From an uncultured Chloroflexota bacterium (GTDB lineage Bacteria; Chloroflexota; Anaerolineae; Anaerolineales; Anaerolineaceae): a stretch of 64,000 nucleotides of DNA. Below, piece after piece: positions 8,588 through 16,807 of this stretch (positions are counted from its first letter, which is position 1; every line of letters begins with the position of its first letter). The DNA lies in the NCBI GenBank assembly GCA_902786265.1, contig CADACE010000010.1, positions 1 through 64,000 of the forward strand, in the 5' to 3' direction. The notes under the pieces are model-generated. The model saw nothing but the letters and a program-made list of their open reading frames with translations. It did not search any database and was not told the DNA's origin. Position numbers and translations under genes: made by a program.

Positions 8588-10115
8588 AGCAAGAAACGTC
8601 AAAGAAATAGTTAATGATGGTCTTTCTGTATTCAGACGGAGTGTTAACTGGTTTAACAGGAGACTTGGCAAAATCTATTCGCCCAACATCGCGGCAATCA
8701 CAGGTACGGTCATTGTTCTTATTCTTGTGGTCATTATTCTGTTCTTTCCCCCGGTAATGGGTGTCGCGGATGATGGCTCTCTTACTGATATTATGCTCGG
8801 AACCGGTCTGGGTTATCGCGGGAGCGACCTGCAGTATCCTGTCGGAGCATATTTTACCAGGCTTTATCTTCATTCCACACAGCAGGTAAACGGCATTTCC
8901 ACGCACCGTCTGCTGATACAATTCGCGAAGTGGATCGATAGTCAGTTTACGCACGATAACCTGTTTGATATCCGATATCTGGCGGGACTTTATCTCATTT
9001 TGTATCTGCCGGCGGTTTATCTGGTGCTGCGCGGCATTGTAGCCCGGGTGGATGTCGCGGCTGAAGCAACAGCCCTCATGATTTTGGGAGCGCTTGTGCT
9101 TGGCGACGCCGCGATCATCACCTATTTTAACAGCCTTTATCCGGAAGCGTTCTGGCAGGTCTTTATGACTTACTGTCTGGGATTTTGCCTGTCATTGCAG
9201 CATGGCAGAGAGGCATGGACACAGATTGGCCTGATCGGGCTGAGTCTTTCGGGCAGTCTGCTTGCGCTGTCCGAAAAACACTGCGCAGCAGCGGGTCTGG
9301 TTTTGGCGGTGTTTTTCGTCCGGCAAATATTTATGGAAGACAGAAACAAACAGACAATCACACTTTCGATTATCGGGACGTTTGTCCTTTTGTTCGCGTC
9401 TCTGCTTGGCATTCTCGGCAGTTCGTCCCGATTTACCGAATCATCCCGGCTTCACGCGATCACAAACGGAGTGATGCTGCAGGCAAATAACCCTGAAGAA
9501 GTACTGAATGACTTTGATATAGACCCGCGGTTTGAAACATTGGCTGATATGTCTGCCTTTGCGAATTATCCGTACACGCTGGTCGGAAACCCGGAGATCC
9601 AGCGGGATTTTCTCAGCCATTTTTCTTATGGAAGGATGCTGCTGCATTATCTGAAAAATCCTTTTGATTATATCGGCCTTTTGGAATATGGAACAAAAGC
9701 TGCTTTCAACCCTGCCCGGTCATATGTCGGAAATTATGAACAGTCATGGGGGCTGCCCGAACGGACCAGAAATGAGCTTTTGACTTTTTACAGCAACTTC
9801 AAGTCCAATTCTCTGCCTCAGACAATGGGATTTCTGGTGATTTTGGCGGTCGTTTATTTTGTGCTGTTCCGTAAAGTAAAGGGTCTGCAGCATAAAACCA
9901 TGCGCTGGACAGAGCGGGAACGTCAGGTAATACGGGATACTTTTATATGCCTGCTTTTTGTCGGCATTGCGGATATAACGGCGGTGCTCCTTATGAGCGG
10001 TACCGCTGAATTGGAACGGTATGAGATGTTATATGGAATTTGCATTGACGGCGTAATACTGCTGTTTATTTCAGAAATTTTGCACCGGACGAACGTTTTG
10101 GCTATGGAGGAATGA
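8574..10115 (+). CDS. GT-C type polytopic glycosyltransferase, WsfD-like
   Basis: About ten membrane segments and a conserved opening after the first helix (PPVMGVADDGSLTDIM) match the family named WsfD-like hexose transferases in Gram-positive glycan loci. Such enzymes use polyprenyl-linked sugars and act on the outer membrane face. A large loop around residues 300-400 carries an FDIDPRFE stretch and family-typical aromatic and acidic residues. The frame opens at 8559; the ATG at 8574 is preferred weakly, and both overlap the GH8 stop. The end overlaps the next gene (ATGA). A side-sugar addition to the polymer is a reasonable guess. Donor and acceptor are unknown. Confidence 0.65.
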   Translation: MDANKARNVKEIVNDGLSVFRRSVNWFNRRLGKIYSPNIAAITGTVIVLILVVIILFFPPVMGVADDGSLTDIMLGTGLGYRGSDLQYPVGAYFTRLYLHSTQQVNGISTHRLLIQFAKWIDSQFTHDNLFDIRYLAGLYLILYLPAVYLVLRGIVARVDVAAEATALMILGALVLGDAAIITYFNSLYPEAFWQVFMTYCLGFCLSLQHGREAWTQIGLIGLSLSGSLLALSEKHCAAAGLVLAVFFVRQIFMEDRNKQTITLSIIGTFVLLFASLLGILGSSSRFTESSRLHAITNGVMLQANNPEEVLNDFDIDPRFETLADMSAFANYPYTLVGNPEIQRDFLSHFSYGRMLLHYLKNPFDYIGLLEYGTKAAFNPARSYVGNYEQSWGLPERTRNELLTFYSNFKSNSLPQTMGFLVILAVVYFVLFRKVKGLQHKTMRWTERERQVIRDTFICLLFVGIADITAVLLMSGTAELERYEMLYGICIDGVILLFISEILHRTNVLAMEE

Positions 10116-10975
10116 TGGATCAGGATACGAGTTCGAGCCGAATATTTCTTTATCAGGATCTGGGTATATTCCTGTTTGTTGTAGCTTTGATAGCAGCGGC
10201 TCTGATCACGGCGCTGTCGGGAAACACCCTGCTTTACCAGCATGTGGCTTTGATCATGGGCATAGCCGTCGCTTCCCTTCTTTTGGGACTGCGTGCCCGG
10301 GTCGGAGGCATTGTTGTCTGCGGTATAACCATTATCGTTTTTGCAGTATACAAGCTGTATTCCCGCTTCGCTCACAATACCCCGATTGAGTGGACTGCTT
10401 ATTTGTGGCCTTTCCTGATCATAACAGCTTTGCTGGGTATGACAGCGTTTGTTTCATACTTCACGCAAATTGAAGGTGTTAACAGCCTGTTAAACGTAAG
10501 GCTTGACCAGCTGACGGTGATGGATCCGCTGACCGGCCTCGAAAATAACCGGTCGATGGTTTCTTCCCTTGCCCGGTACATGGCGCTGAGCGAACGAAAA
10601 GGGACTGAAATGGGGCTGATGTTGGTCCGGCTCCGTTACGCTGAGGAGCTGAAGAAGGTCCTGACCGGATCTCAATTCAATGAACTTCGCCATAACCTTG
10701 CCGTAACGGTCCAGGATGTGATCCGGATGGAAGACAGGGTCTTTTCTACGGACGACAGCGGTTCTTTGGGTATTATTTATTTCAGTACAGGTGCTTCTTT
10801 CCTGAAGGGACGTATTTTGACCGCTGTCAATAATAAAAATTTGCTTCCGGATCTGAACGAGCAGCTGCTGACAGTTGATTTGAGCATTGTCTATAAACAA
10901 TATGACAAGGAATTGGGAAAAGACGCGATGCGTTTTATCTCAGATGTGGAGAAAGAATTTGCTTATGAAGTTTGA
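10112..10975 (+). CDS. Membrane-bound degenerate GGDEF protein, likely c-di-GMP receptor (PssE-like)
   Basis: The 287-aa protein has four membrane segments in the first ~120 residues and then a GGDEF-type domain starting at LTVMDPLTGLENNRSM. The active-site loop is lost: the GGDEF position reads as part of STDDSGSLG. The inhibitory-site motif RxxD is kept as RMED at 205-208, directly before that loop. Loss of catalysis with a kept I-site is the pattern of c-di-GMP effector domains such as PelD and the PssE protein of the Listeria Pss exopolysaccharide locus. The gene lies two genes before the GT2 synthase, as expected for an allosteric activator of polymer synthesis. Binding itself is inferred. 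Confidence 0.78.
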   Translation: MMDQDTSSSRIFLYQDLGIFLFVVALIAAALITALSGNTLLYQHVALIMGIAVASLLLGLRARVGGIVVCGITIIVFAVYKLYSRFAHNTPIEWTAYLWPFLIITALLGMTAFVSYFTQIEGVNSLLNVRLDQLTVMDPLTGLENNRSMVSSLARYMALSERKGTEMGLMLVRLRYAEELKKVLTGSQFNELRHNLAVTVQDVIRMEDRVFSTDDSGSLGIIYFSTGASFLKGRILTAVNNKNLLPDLNEQLLTVDLSIVYKQYDKELGKDAMRFISDVEKEFAYEV

Positions 10976-12539
10976 TCGGACGCTTCTCTGCCTCCTTGTT
11001 CTCGGAATATTGAGTTTGTCTTTTCGAGAACTCAGGGCAGAGGAGGATGAGCAAGTGGAACGGGGCGAGATCCTGGTGGTTTATCCGGAGGAGGCAGTCA
11101 AACGCAGCCGGCCGGATAATCTGTCCGCGATCGCGCAGATTTTGTTTTCCATGAGTTATCACGTCGATTGGGCTGAAGCGGAATATGCCGCTGATGAGAT
11201 CAAATTTTATGACAAGGTGATCTGGTGTGCTACGGCAGAATCAGACCGGTTGGATCCGCTTATTTTGGATGGCTTTGAGGGACTTTTGCTGGTTTTGGGT
11301 CAGCCGGGGGGATTAGAACATTTTGGGATAAAACCTGTCTCCGGACTGGAAGGAAAACTGATCGGGACCTGTGATTATATGTTTGAGGATAATTATCAAA
11401 CGAGAAATTCCGTCGAAGTGCTGAACGTTGGCTCATATGATGGACCTGCATATATCAACGGGACGCTGAATGTATTGGGGGCAGACCTCCCTCTGGTGAG
11501 CGGATCAGGTAATGTTCATTATATTCCTCTGATCGATTACACCACAGAGTTCGCGAAAGCTCTTTTGATGCAGGAGATCGGACAATGGCTTTGGGTCTGG
11601 GATTCTCATATGCATATGTATTCGCAGCATATCGTTTTGGATGAGATTTATCCATTTACGGATCCTTACCGCCTGCAGCAGATCGTATCTCATATGGTAG
11701 AGCTGAAAATGAATTTCGTAATTTCAGTGATGCCTATCTATGACCACGCGGATTATCCCGCCATGCAGCGGTTTTGTGAAGTGCTTCGGTATGCACAGGC
11801 GAATGGCGGTGCTGTGATCCTTCACGCCCCTTTGATCCAGACTGAATTTGATTTTGATTCACTGGCTGCCCATGTGACGACAGCGATGAGGAATTATTTC
11901 GACAACGGTGTCTGGCTGCTGGGCATGGAAGTTCCGTCGGAATGGATATTCCACGAGGAAACTCTCGGTATTCTGAGACGTTCCCGAACGCTGTTTTTCT
12001 CTGATGCTGACGCATTCGACAGCCGCTTTGTCAATGAGTATGATATCCATGAGTATCTGAAGCTGGGGAATCAGCAGGTCGTTCCCGCTTATAAGTTGAA
12101 TGAAACCGGAGCCAGCCATACAGCCCGCTGTTCAACCGCGGTTTATGTCAATGTTGATATGACAACTGATGATGTGATCTACGCGGCAATTGATGCGGTG
12201 AAAGACGCACCGATCCCTATGCAGAGTTTGTGGAGTATGGAGCAGGGTTTGTATGCGGATGATTTCCGATATCTCACATGGGACCGGAATACATTGATCG
12301 TGAATGGTGTGCAGCGGTTCAATAATTATGAACCTGCTGAGATTGAGAATAAATTTGATTACAAGAGGAATGTCTATTATCGTTTTGTAACGAATCTGGC
12401 CAATCAGAATCAGTTTCTGATTGGGCTCAGCGGTGTGGTTTTGGTTTTATTCGTTTTTCTGGTTTTTCAGTCACGACAGCAGATGCATAAGCGGTTTTTG
12501 AAAAAATCCATAAAAACCACAGATGGGGAGGGTTCCTGA
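10965..12539 (+). CDS. DUF2334-type polysaccharide deacetylase-like membrane protein
   Basis: The 524-aa product has a signal segment, an extracytoplasmic body and a C-terminal membrane helix (about 490-510) with a basic tail. The centre (HIVLDEIYPFTDPYRLQQIV, then FVISVMPIYDHADYPAM and GGAVILHAP) matches DUF2334, a branch of the polysaccharide deacetylase superfamily found in exopolysaccharide operons. The Asp of VLDEIYP and the His of ILHAP sit where metal ligands are expected. The frame is open from 10887, but the ATG at 10965 places the signal peptide first and overlaps the preceding gene end. It probably removes N-acetyl groups from the growing polymer outside the membrane. Activity is not proven by sequence. 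Confidence 0.75.
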   Translation: MKFDRTLLCLLVLGILSLSFRELRAEEDEQVERGEILVVYPEEAVKRSRPDNLSAIAQILFSMSYHVDWAEAEYAADEIKFYDKVIWCATAESDRLDPLILDGFEGLLLVLGQPGGLEHFGIKPVSGLEGKLIGTCDYMFEDNYQTRNSVEVLNVGSYDGPAYINGTLNVLGADLPLVSGSGNVHYIPLIDYTTEFAKALLMQEIGQWLWVWDSHMHMYSQHIVLDEIYPFTDPYRLQQIVSHMVELKMNFVISVMPIYDHADYPAMQRFCEVLRYAQANGGAVILHAPLIQTEFDFDSLAAHVTTAMRNYFDNGVWLLGMEVPSEWIFHEETLGILRRSRTLFFSDADAFDSRFVNEYDIHEYLKLGNQQVVPAYKLNETGASHTARCSTAVYVNVDMTTDDVIYAAIDAVKDAPIPMQSLWSMEQGLYADDFRYLTWDRNTLIVNGVQRFNNYEPAEIENKFDYKRNVYYRFVTNLANQNQFLIGLSGVVLVLFVFLVFQSRQQMHKRFLKKSIKTTDGEGS

Positions 12540-13810
12540 TGTCAGCTTCAGAAATCATTTCCATTTATGCGATTGCGGCAATCTGGTTCATGATGATGCT
12601 TAATGTTATGTTGAGCATAGGTGGATATATTTATATTTACCGCTGCAACCAGAGTGACGGCCATATACCTATGGATCATGATGAGTATCCTATGGTATCG
12701 GTTCTGGTTCCGGCTCATAATGAGGCATTGGTTGTTCAGCGCACGGTGCGGTCGCTGCTGAATTTTGATTATCCTAAGGATAAATATGAAATCATCGTTA
12801 TTAATGACAATTCATCGGATGACACGGAAGATATTCTTTCCGACCTGGCTGCTGAATTTCCGGAAAACCGCCTGATGTGTGTGAGTACGGATAAGGTAGT
12901 TGGCGGAACGGGAAAGTCTAACGCGCTGAACATTGGCTTTTCCGTGGCAGAGGGTTCGGTAATTGCTATTTATGATGCTGATAACACACCGGAACCGAAG
13001 GCTCTCCGGCTTCTGGTTGAAAACCTGGTGGCTGATCCTAAAGCCGGCGCGGTGATCGGAAAGTTCCGCACCCGCAACCGGAATGCGTCGATTCTTTCCC
13101 GCTTTGTGAATATCGAAACGCTTTCCCATCAATGTATGAACCAGGCCGGACGATTCTTCTTCTTTAAACTCTGCACGATTCCCGGAACGAATTACGTGAT
13201 CCGCCGCAGCATTATTGAATCGGTTGGAGGCTGGGATGTGAAGGCGCTCAGCGAAGATACGGAAATCAGTTTCCGCATTTACCGCATGGGATATTATATC
13301 AAGCTTCTCCCCCAGGCTGTTACCTGGGAACAGGAACCTCATCTCCTGCCGGTCTGGTTCCGTCAGCGTGTCCGCTGGGCAAAAGGCAACATCTATGTTA
13401 TGATGAAAAACTTCAAATATACTTTTGACAGGAATGCCGGTCCCATGCGGATGGACGCGCTTTATTATGCGCTCACCTACAGCATTATGTTGTCTTCCCT
13501 GGTTGCTTCGGATATGATTTTCCTCGGCGGTGTGCTGGGAAAAATCCAGGTAAGGCTGGGTGGTTTTTCCACGGCGTTGTGGGGAATGGCTATTCTGGTT
13601 TTTATTGCGGATGTGATGCTTACACTTTCGCTGGAGCGAAACGAGTTCAATTTAGAGTCGATGGGCCTGGTGGCGATGATGCTGTTTTCGTACGCGAAAT
13701 TGTGGGTTTTTGTTGTTGTCAAAGCTATGTGGGATATGCTCATGGATGCTTTGTTCAAACGTGAAGTGAAATGGGATAAGACTGTGAGGTATGTTGAGTC
13801 GGATTCGTAG
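12539..13810 (+). CDS. Processive family-2 glycosyltransferase (exopolysaccharide synthase)
   Basis: The 423-aa enzyme has one N-terminal membrane helix, a GT-A domain and about three C-terminal helices, the layout of hyaluronan, chitin and cellulose synthase relatives. All processive-GT2 marks are visible: PMVSVLVPAHNE, the DAD-type donor site YDADN (Asp146, Asp148), the catalytic Asp240 in LSEDTE, and RQRVRW (Q276..R279-W280). No PilZ domain is present, so c-di-GMP control would need a partner such as the degenerate GGDEF protein upstream. The start overlaps the previous stop and has a GGGGAGGG site. The sugar used is unknown; by analogy with the Pss locus an N-acetylated hexose is possible. 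Confidence 0.88.
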   Translation: MSASEIISIYAIAAIWFMMMLNVMLSIGGYIYIYRCNQSDGHIPMDHDEYPMVSVLVPAHNEALVVQRTVRSLLNFDYPKDKYEIIVINDNSSDDTEDILSDLAAEFPENRLMCVSTDKVVGGTGKSNALNIGFSVAEGSVIAIYDADNTPEPKALRLLVENLVADPKAGAVIGKFRTRNRNASILSRFVNIETLSHQCMNQAGRFFFFKLCTIPGTNYVIRRSIIESVGGWDVKALSEDTEISFRIYRMGYYIKLLPQAVTWEQEPHLLPVWFRQRVRWAKGNIYVMMKNFKYTFDRNAGPMRMDALYYALTYSIMLSSLVASDMIFLGGVLGKIQVRLGGFSTALWGMAILVFIADVMLTLSLERNEFNLESMGLVAMMLFSYAKLWVFVVVKAMWDMLMDALFKREVKWDKTVRYVESDS

Positions 13811-13987
13811 GGAATAAAGTAGAGTAATGAGTGAGAGTTGGGATGTCGGGCGGTGAATTTCTTTAACTGCATATGTGAGACGGATTCCATCACTGTCATA
13901 ACGTCATTCTGCTTAATTCGATTTATTCTCTGCAGTTTTCTGATATCATGTGTCAAAAATTCAGCGTCCTGATTAAAGAGGTGCATT

Positions 13988-16807
13988 TTGAAAAAGATCG
14001 TTTATGAATTAATAATTTGTCTTGTGACCGTAACTATTTTTCTGGTTTCCGGGCCGGTTTATGCATTTCAGACAGTTACACAGGAAAATCAGGCGACAGA
14101 AGTATCTGTGCCAACCAGCACTAAAACAGGTACGGTTCCACTGAAAAATCGGAAAACAGCAGAACCGGTGGCAACCGGCACAGAAACAGTGGTGGCTTCA
14201 CCGGAAAAACAGGCGACGCAGGAACCTGCACCAACGAATACCGCAGCAGTAACAGCTTTGCCGGAAAAACAGGCGACGAAGGAACCTGAACCAACGAATA
14301 CTGCAGCGGTAACAACTTCGCCTGAAAAACGTGCAACGCAGGAACCTGAACCAATAAACACAGCAACAGTAACAGCTTCGCCGGAAAAACGGGCAACGCA
14401 GGAACCTGAACCAACGAACACTGCAGTTGTAACAGCTTCGCCGGAGAAACGGGCGACAAAGGAACCTGAACCAACGAACACTGCAGCTGTAACAGCTTCA
14501 TCGGAAAAACGGGCAACGAAGGAACCTGTACCAACGAATACCGCTGCAGTAACGGCTTCACCGGAAAAACAGGCGACGAAGGAACCTGAACCGACGAACA
14601 CAGCAGCAGTAACAGCTTCACCTGAAAAACGGGCGACGCAGGAACCTGAACCAACGAACACTGCAGTAGTAACAGCTTCACCGGAGATTACAGTAACCGA
14701 AGAACCGGTGTCTGTCATAGATTATGTGCTATCCAGTGATCCGGAATCAGCGCCAGAACCGCAGCATGAACGTCCTGAAACACCGGATGCGCAATATCAT
14801 CAGATATTTAAGTTTTCACAAAACATCGTCATACAGGGTATTTTTGAAAAATCCGGGTATTTTTTCAAGGTTCAGAAATACTGGGATACTGTTTATGCGC
14901 TTGCTCAGATCGAATATACAGTCAGCCCGCTGATTACCGATGATGTTCCTGCTTCTCTGACATTTTTCATTAATGATCATCCGATTTATTCCTGTGCGGT
15001 TCGGTATGAAAATGGTGCACCGCAGATCGTATATGTAGAGATCCCGACAGAATATCTGCGTGAAGGTTTCAATGAATTTGCTATCACCGGGTATGTCCGG
15101 CTTTATGATGACGACGAATGTCTGGATGATTTTTCCGGCGCGAACTGGATCAGTATATCGGCTTCCTCGTTTATTGAAGCAGGCTATGATTTAACGGATT
15201 TTGGCTCAAAACTGAGTTATTATCCATATCCATTGATTTCCTCTGTCAACCAGACCGGCGCGGATCTGACGATTTTTGTGCCGTCCGGAGCAACGGAAGA
15301 AGAACTGCGCTCCGCGTTTATGATGCGTGCTGATCTCGGAAATGAAACGACCACAGAGGACCGGATCGCGCTGCAGACCCTGGCTCATTATGGTCAAAGA
15401 ACAGGAAATGCGCTGATTATCGCGCAGCTTGACCGTCTGCCGCAGGACGCAAAAGAACAGTATAACGCCCTTGGTGAAAAATTCGAAGAGGGGGCTGTTG
15501 TTTTTGAATATGAAAAAGATGGCGGGTATGTGGTTGTTATTACCGCGGCAAAAGAAACTGACCTGATTGAAGGTGCCTGTATGCTGATGGATGAGAACCG
15601 TGTATCTCAGGAAAAATATAACTGGGCATTTGTTCCTTCCGGAAGCGCTCAAACTGTCGTCAGAAATTCTACGCTTTCCGCTTTGATTGAAAACGGTGAA
15701 ACGATTAAAGGTATAACCAACCAGGACGGAATCGATTTTATCGGCCCGTTCCATCAGGAAACATCCATTTATCTGCCCTTCAGCGGTGGATTCGTGCTCG
15801 GTGAGGGTGGTAAAGTTGAAATCAAGATGAGATACAGTGACAATCTGGATTTCGACCGCTCCCTGATGACGGTTTATTGGGGAAATACACCTGTCGCCTC
15901 TAAAAAGCTGACACAGGAAAATGCTGATAATGACAGCTTCTCTTTCCTGATGCCTTCGGATGTGGTGGGAACTCATGCCGATACCATCCGAATTGCCTTT
16001 GATTTGGAAATTCAGGAACTTTATTGTACCAAACGGGCAGATCAGATGCCTTGGGCTTATGTGAGCGGGGATTCTACATTTTATCTGCCTGCCGGTATGA
16101 GCAGTACCTATGATCTTGCTTTGCGTCCTTATCCCTTCCAGGTGCTTGGCTTGTTCAATAATCTGGCTGTGGTTATTCCGGATGAGATGAGTGATACAGA
16201 ATATACTCTGTTTGGAAGGCTCGCCGCGCTGATGGGGACAAACATCTCTCCTTACGGTACGATGCAGGTCTGGTTTGCTTCCCATTATCCGATGGAGACT
16301 GAGAATGCCAATGTGATTCTGTTGGGAACATGGAAGGATAATACCATCATCCAGAAGCTGAATGAATACATGAGTTTTAAATTCAATGAGGATGGAACGC
16401 GGTTCGAAAGCAACGAACAACTGCTTCTGAGCCCCCGTTATGCAGGTGAAATCAGTATTCTGCAAATCATTCGTCACCCTTATCAGGATGGGCGCGCCAT
16501 CCTTGTAGTCAGCGGTGCGGATGATAAAGCACTTTCGCTTGTTGACAGATTCTGTGCCGTGCAGGCAAATATCTGGGATTTAGGGGGAGATGCATATATA
16601 ATTGACAGTGACCTCGAGACAAAGAGTTTTCGGTTCCTTGAAGCTTTGCCGGAAAAGGAACTGACACTTCGGGAGCGTATGGAACAAAACAGGGACGCTG
16701 TGTTGTTCACATTGATATCCACATCCGCTATGCTTATTCTGTTCATCGGTGCTTTGTTGATCCTGCTGCGATACCGCCGTAATGTCAATGAGGAGAGAAA
16801 GAAGTGA
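13988..16807 (+). CDS. BcsB-like polymer synthase partner with 60-bp repeat stalk
   Basis: The 939-aa protein begins at a TTG codon with an AGAGGTG site. It has a signal peptide, a Pro/Thr/Glu-rich stalk of nine 20-residue repeats (about 59-238), a long beta-rich body and a C-terminal membrane helix (about 905-930) with a basic end. The body shows the pattern of the cellulose synthase regulatory subunit BcsB: ASLTFFINDHPIYSC, a REGFNEFAITGYVRL stretch, and a Cys-containing acidic loop before SGANWISISASSF. BcsB proteins guide the emerging chain and anchor the synthase. Its place just after the GT2 gene fits. The stalk may span a thick wall layer (inference). Confidence 0.8.
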   Translation: MKKIVYELIICLVTVTIFLVSGPVYAFQTVTQENQATEVSVPTSTKTGTVPLKNRKTAEPVATGTETVVASPEKQATQEPAPTNTAAVTALPEKQATKEPEPTNTAAVTTSPEKRATQEPEPINTATVTASPEKRATQEPEPTNTAVVTASPEKRATKEPEPTNTAAVTASSEKRATKEPVPTNTAAVTASPEKQATKEPEPTNTAAVTASPEKRATQEPEPTNTAVVTASPEITVTEEPVSVIDYVLSSDPESAPEPQHERPETPDAQYHQIFKFSQNIVIQGIFEKSGYFFKVQKYWDTVYALAQIEYTVSPLITDDVPASLTFFINDHPIYSCAVRYENGAPQIVYVEIPTEYLREGFNEFAITGYVRLYDDDECLDDFSGANWISISASSFIEAGYDLTDFGSKLSYYPYPLISSVNQTGADLTIFVPSGATEEELRSAFMMRADLGNETTTEDRIALQTLAHYGQRTGNALIIAQLDRLPQDAKEQYNALGEKFEEGAVVFEYEKDGGYVVVITAAKETDLIEGACMLMDENRVSQEKYNWAFVPSGSAQTVVRNSTLSALIENGETIKGITNQDGIDFIGPFHQETSIYLPFSGGFVLGEGGKVEIKMRYSDNLDFDRSLMTVYWGNTPVASKKLTQENADNDSFSFLMPSDVVGTHADTIRIAFDLEIQELYCTKRADQMPWAYVSGDSTFYLPAGMSSTYDLALRPYPFQVLGLFNNLAVVIPDEMSDTEYTLFGRLAALMGTNISPYGTMQVWFASHYPMETENANVILLGTWKDNTIIQKLNEYMSFKFNEDGTRFESNEQLLLSPRYAGEISILQIIRHPYQDGRAILVVSGADDKALSLVDRFCAVQANIWDLGGDAYIIDSDLETKSFRFLEALPEKELTLRERMEQNRDAVLFTLISTSAMLILFIGALLILLRYRRNVNEERKK
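14162..14701 (+). repeat. Nine tandem 60-bp coding repeats (Glu-Pro/Thr-rich stalk)
   Basis: Nine units of exactly 60 bp encode a 20-residue motif around EPEPTNTAAVTASPEKRATK. Units differ at a few sites and the last is diverged. Length changes by slippage would keep the frame. The segment is unlikely to fold and probably works as a spacer. Confidence 0.95.

Noticed and set aside
15206..16477. A 423-codon open frame on the minus strand
   Set aside because: It is antisense to the BcsB-like gene, has no signal or domain and no ribosome site.
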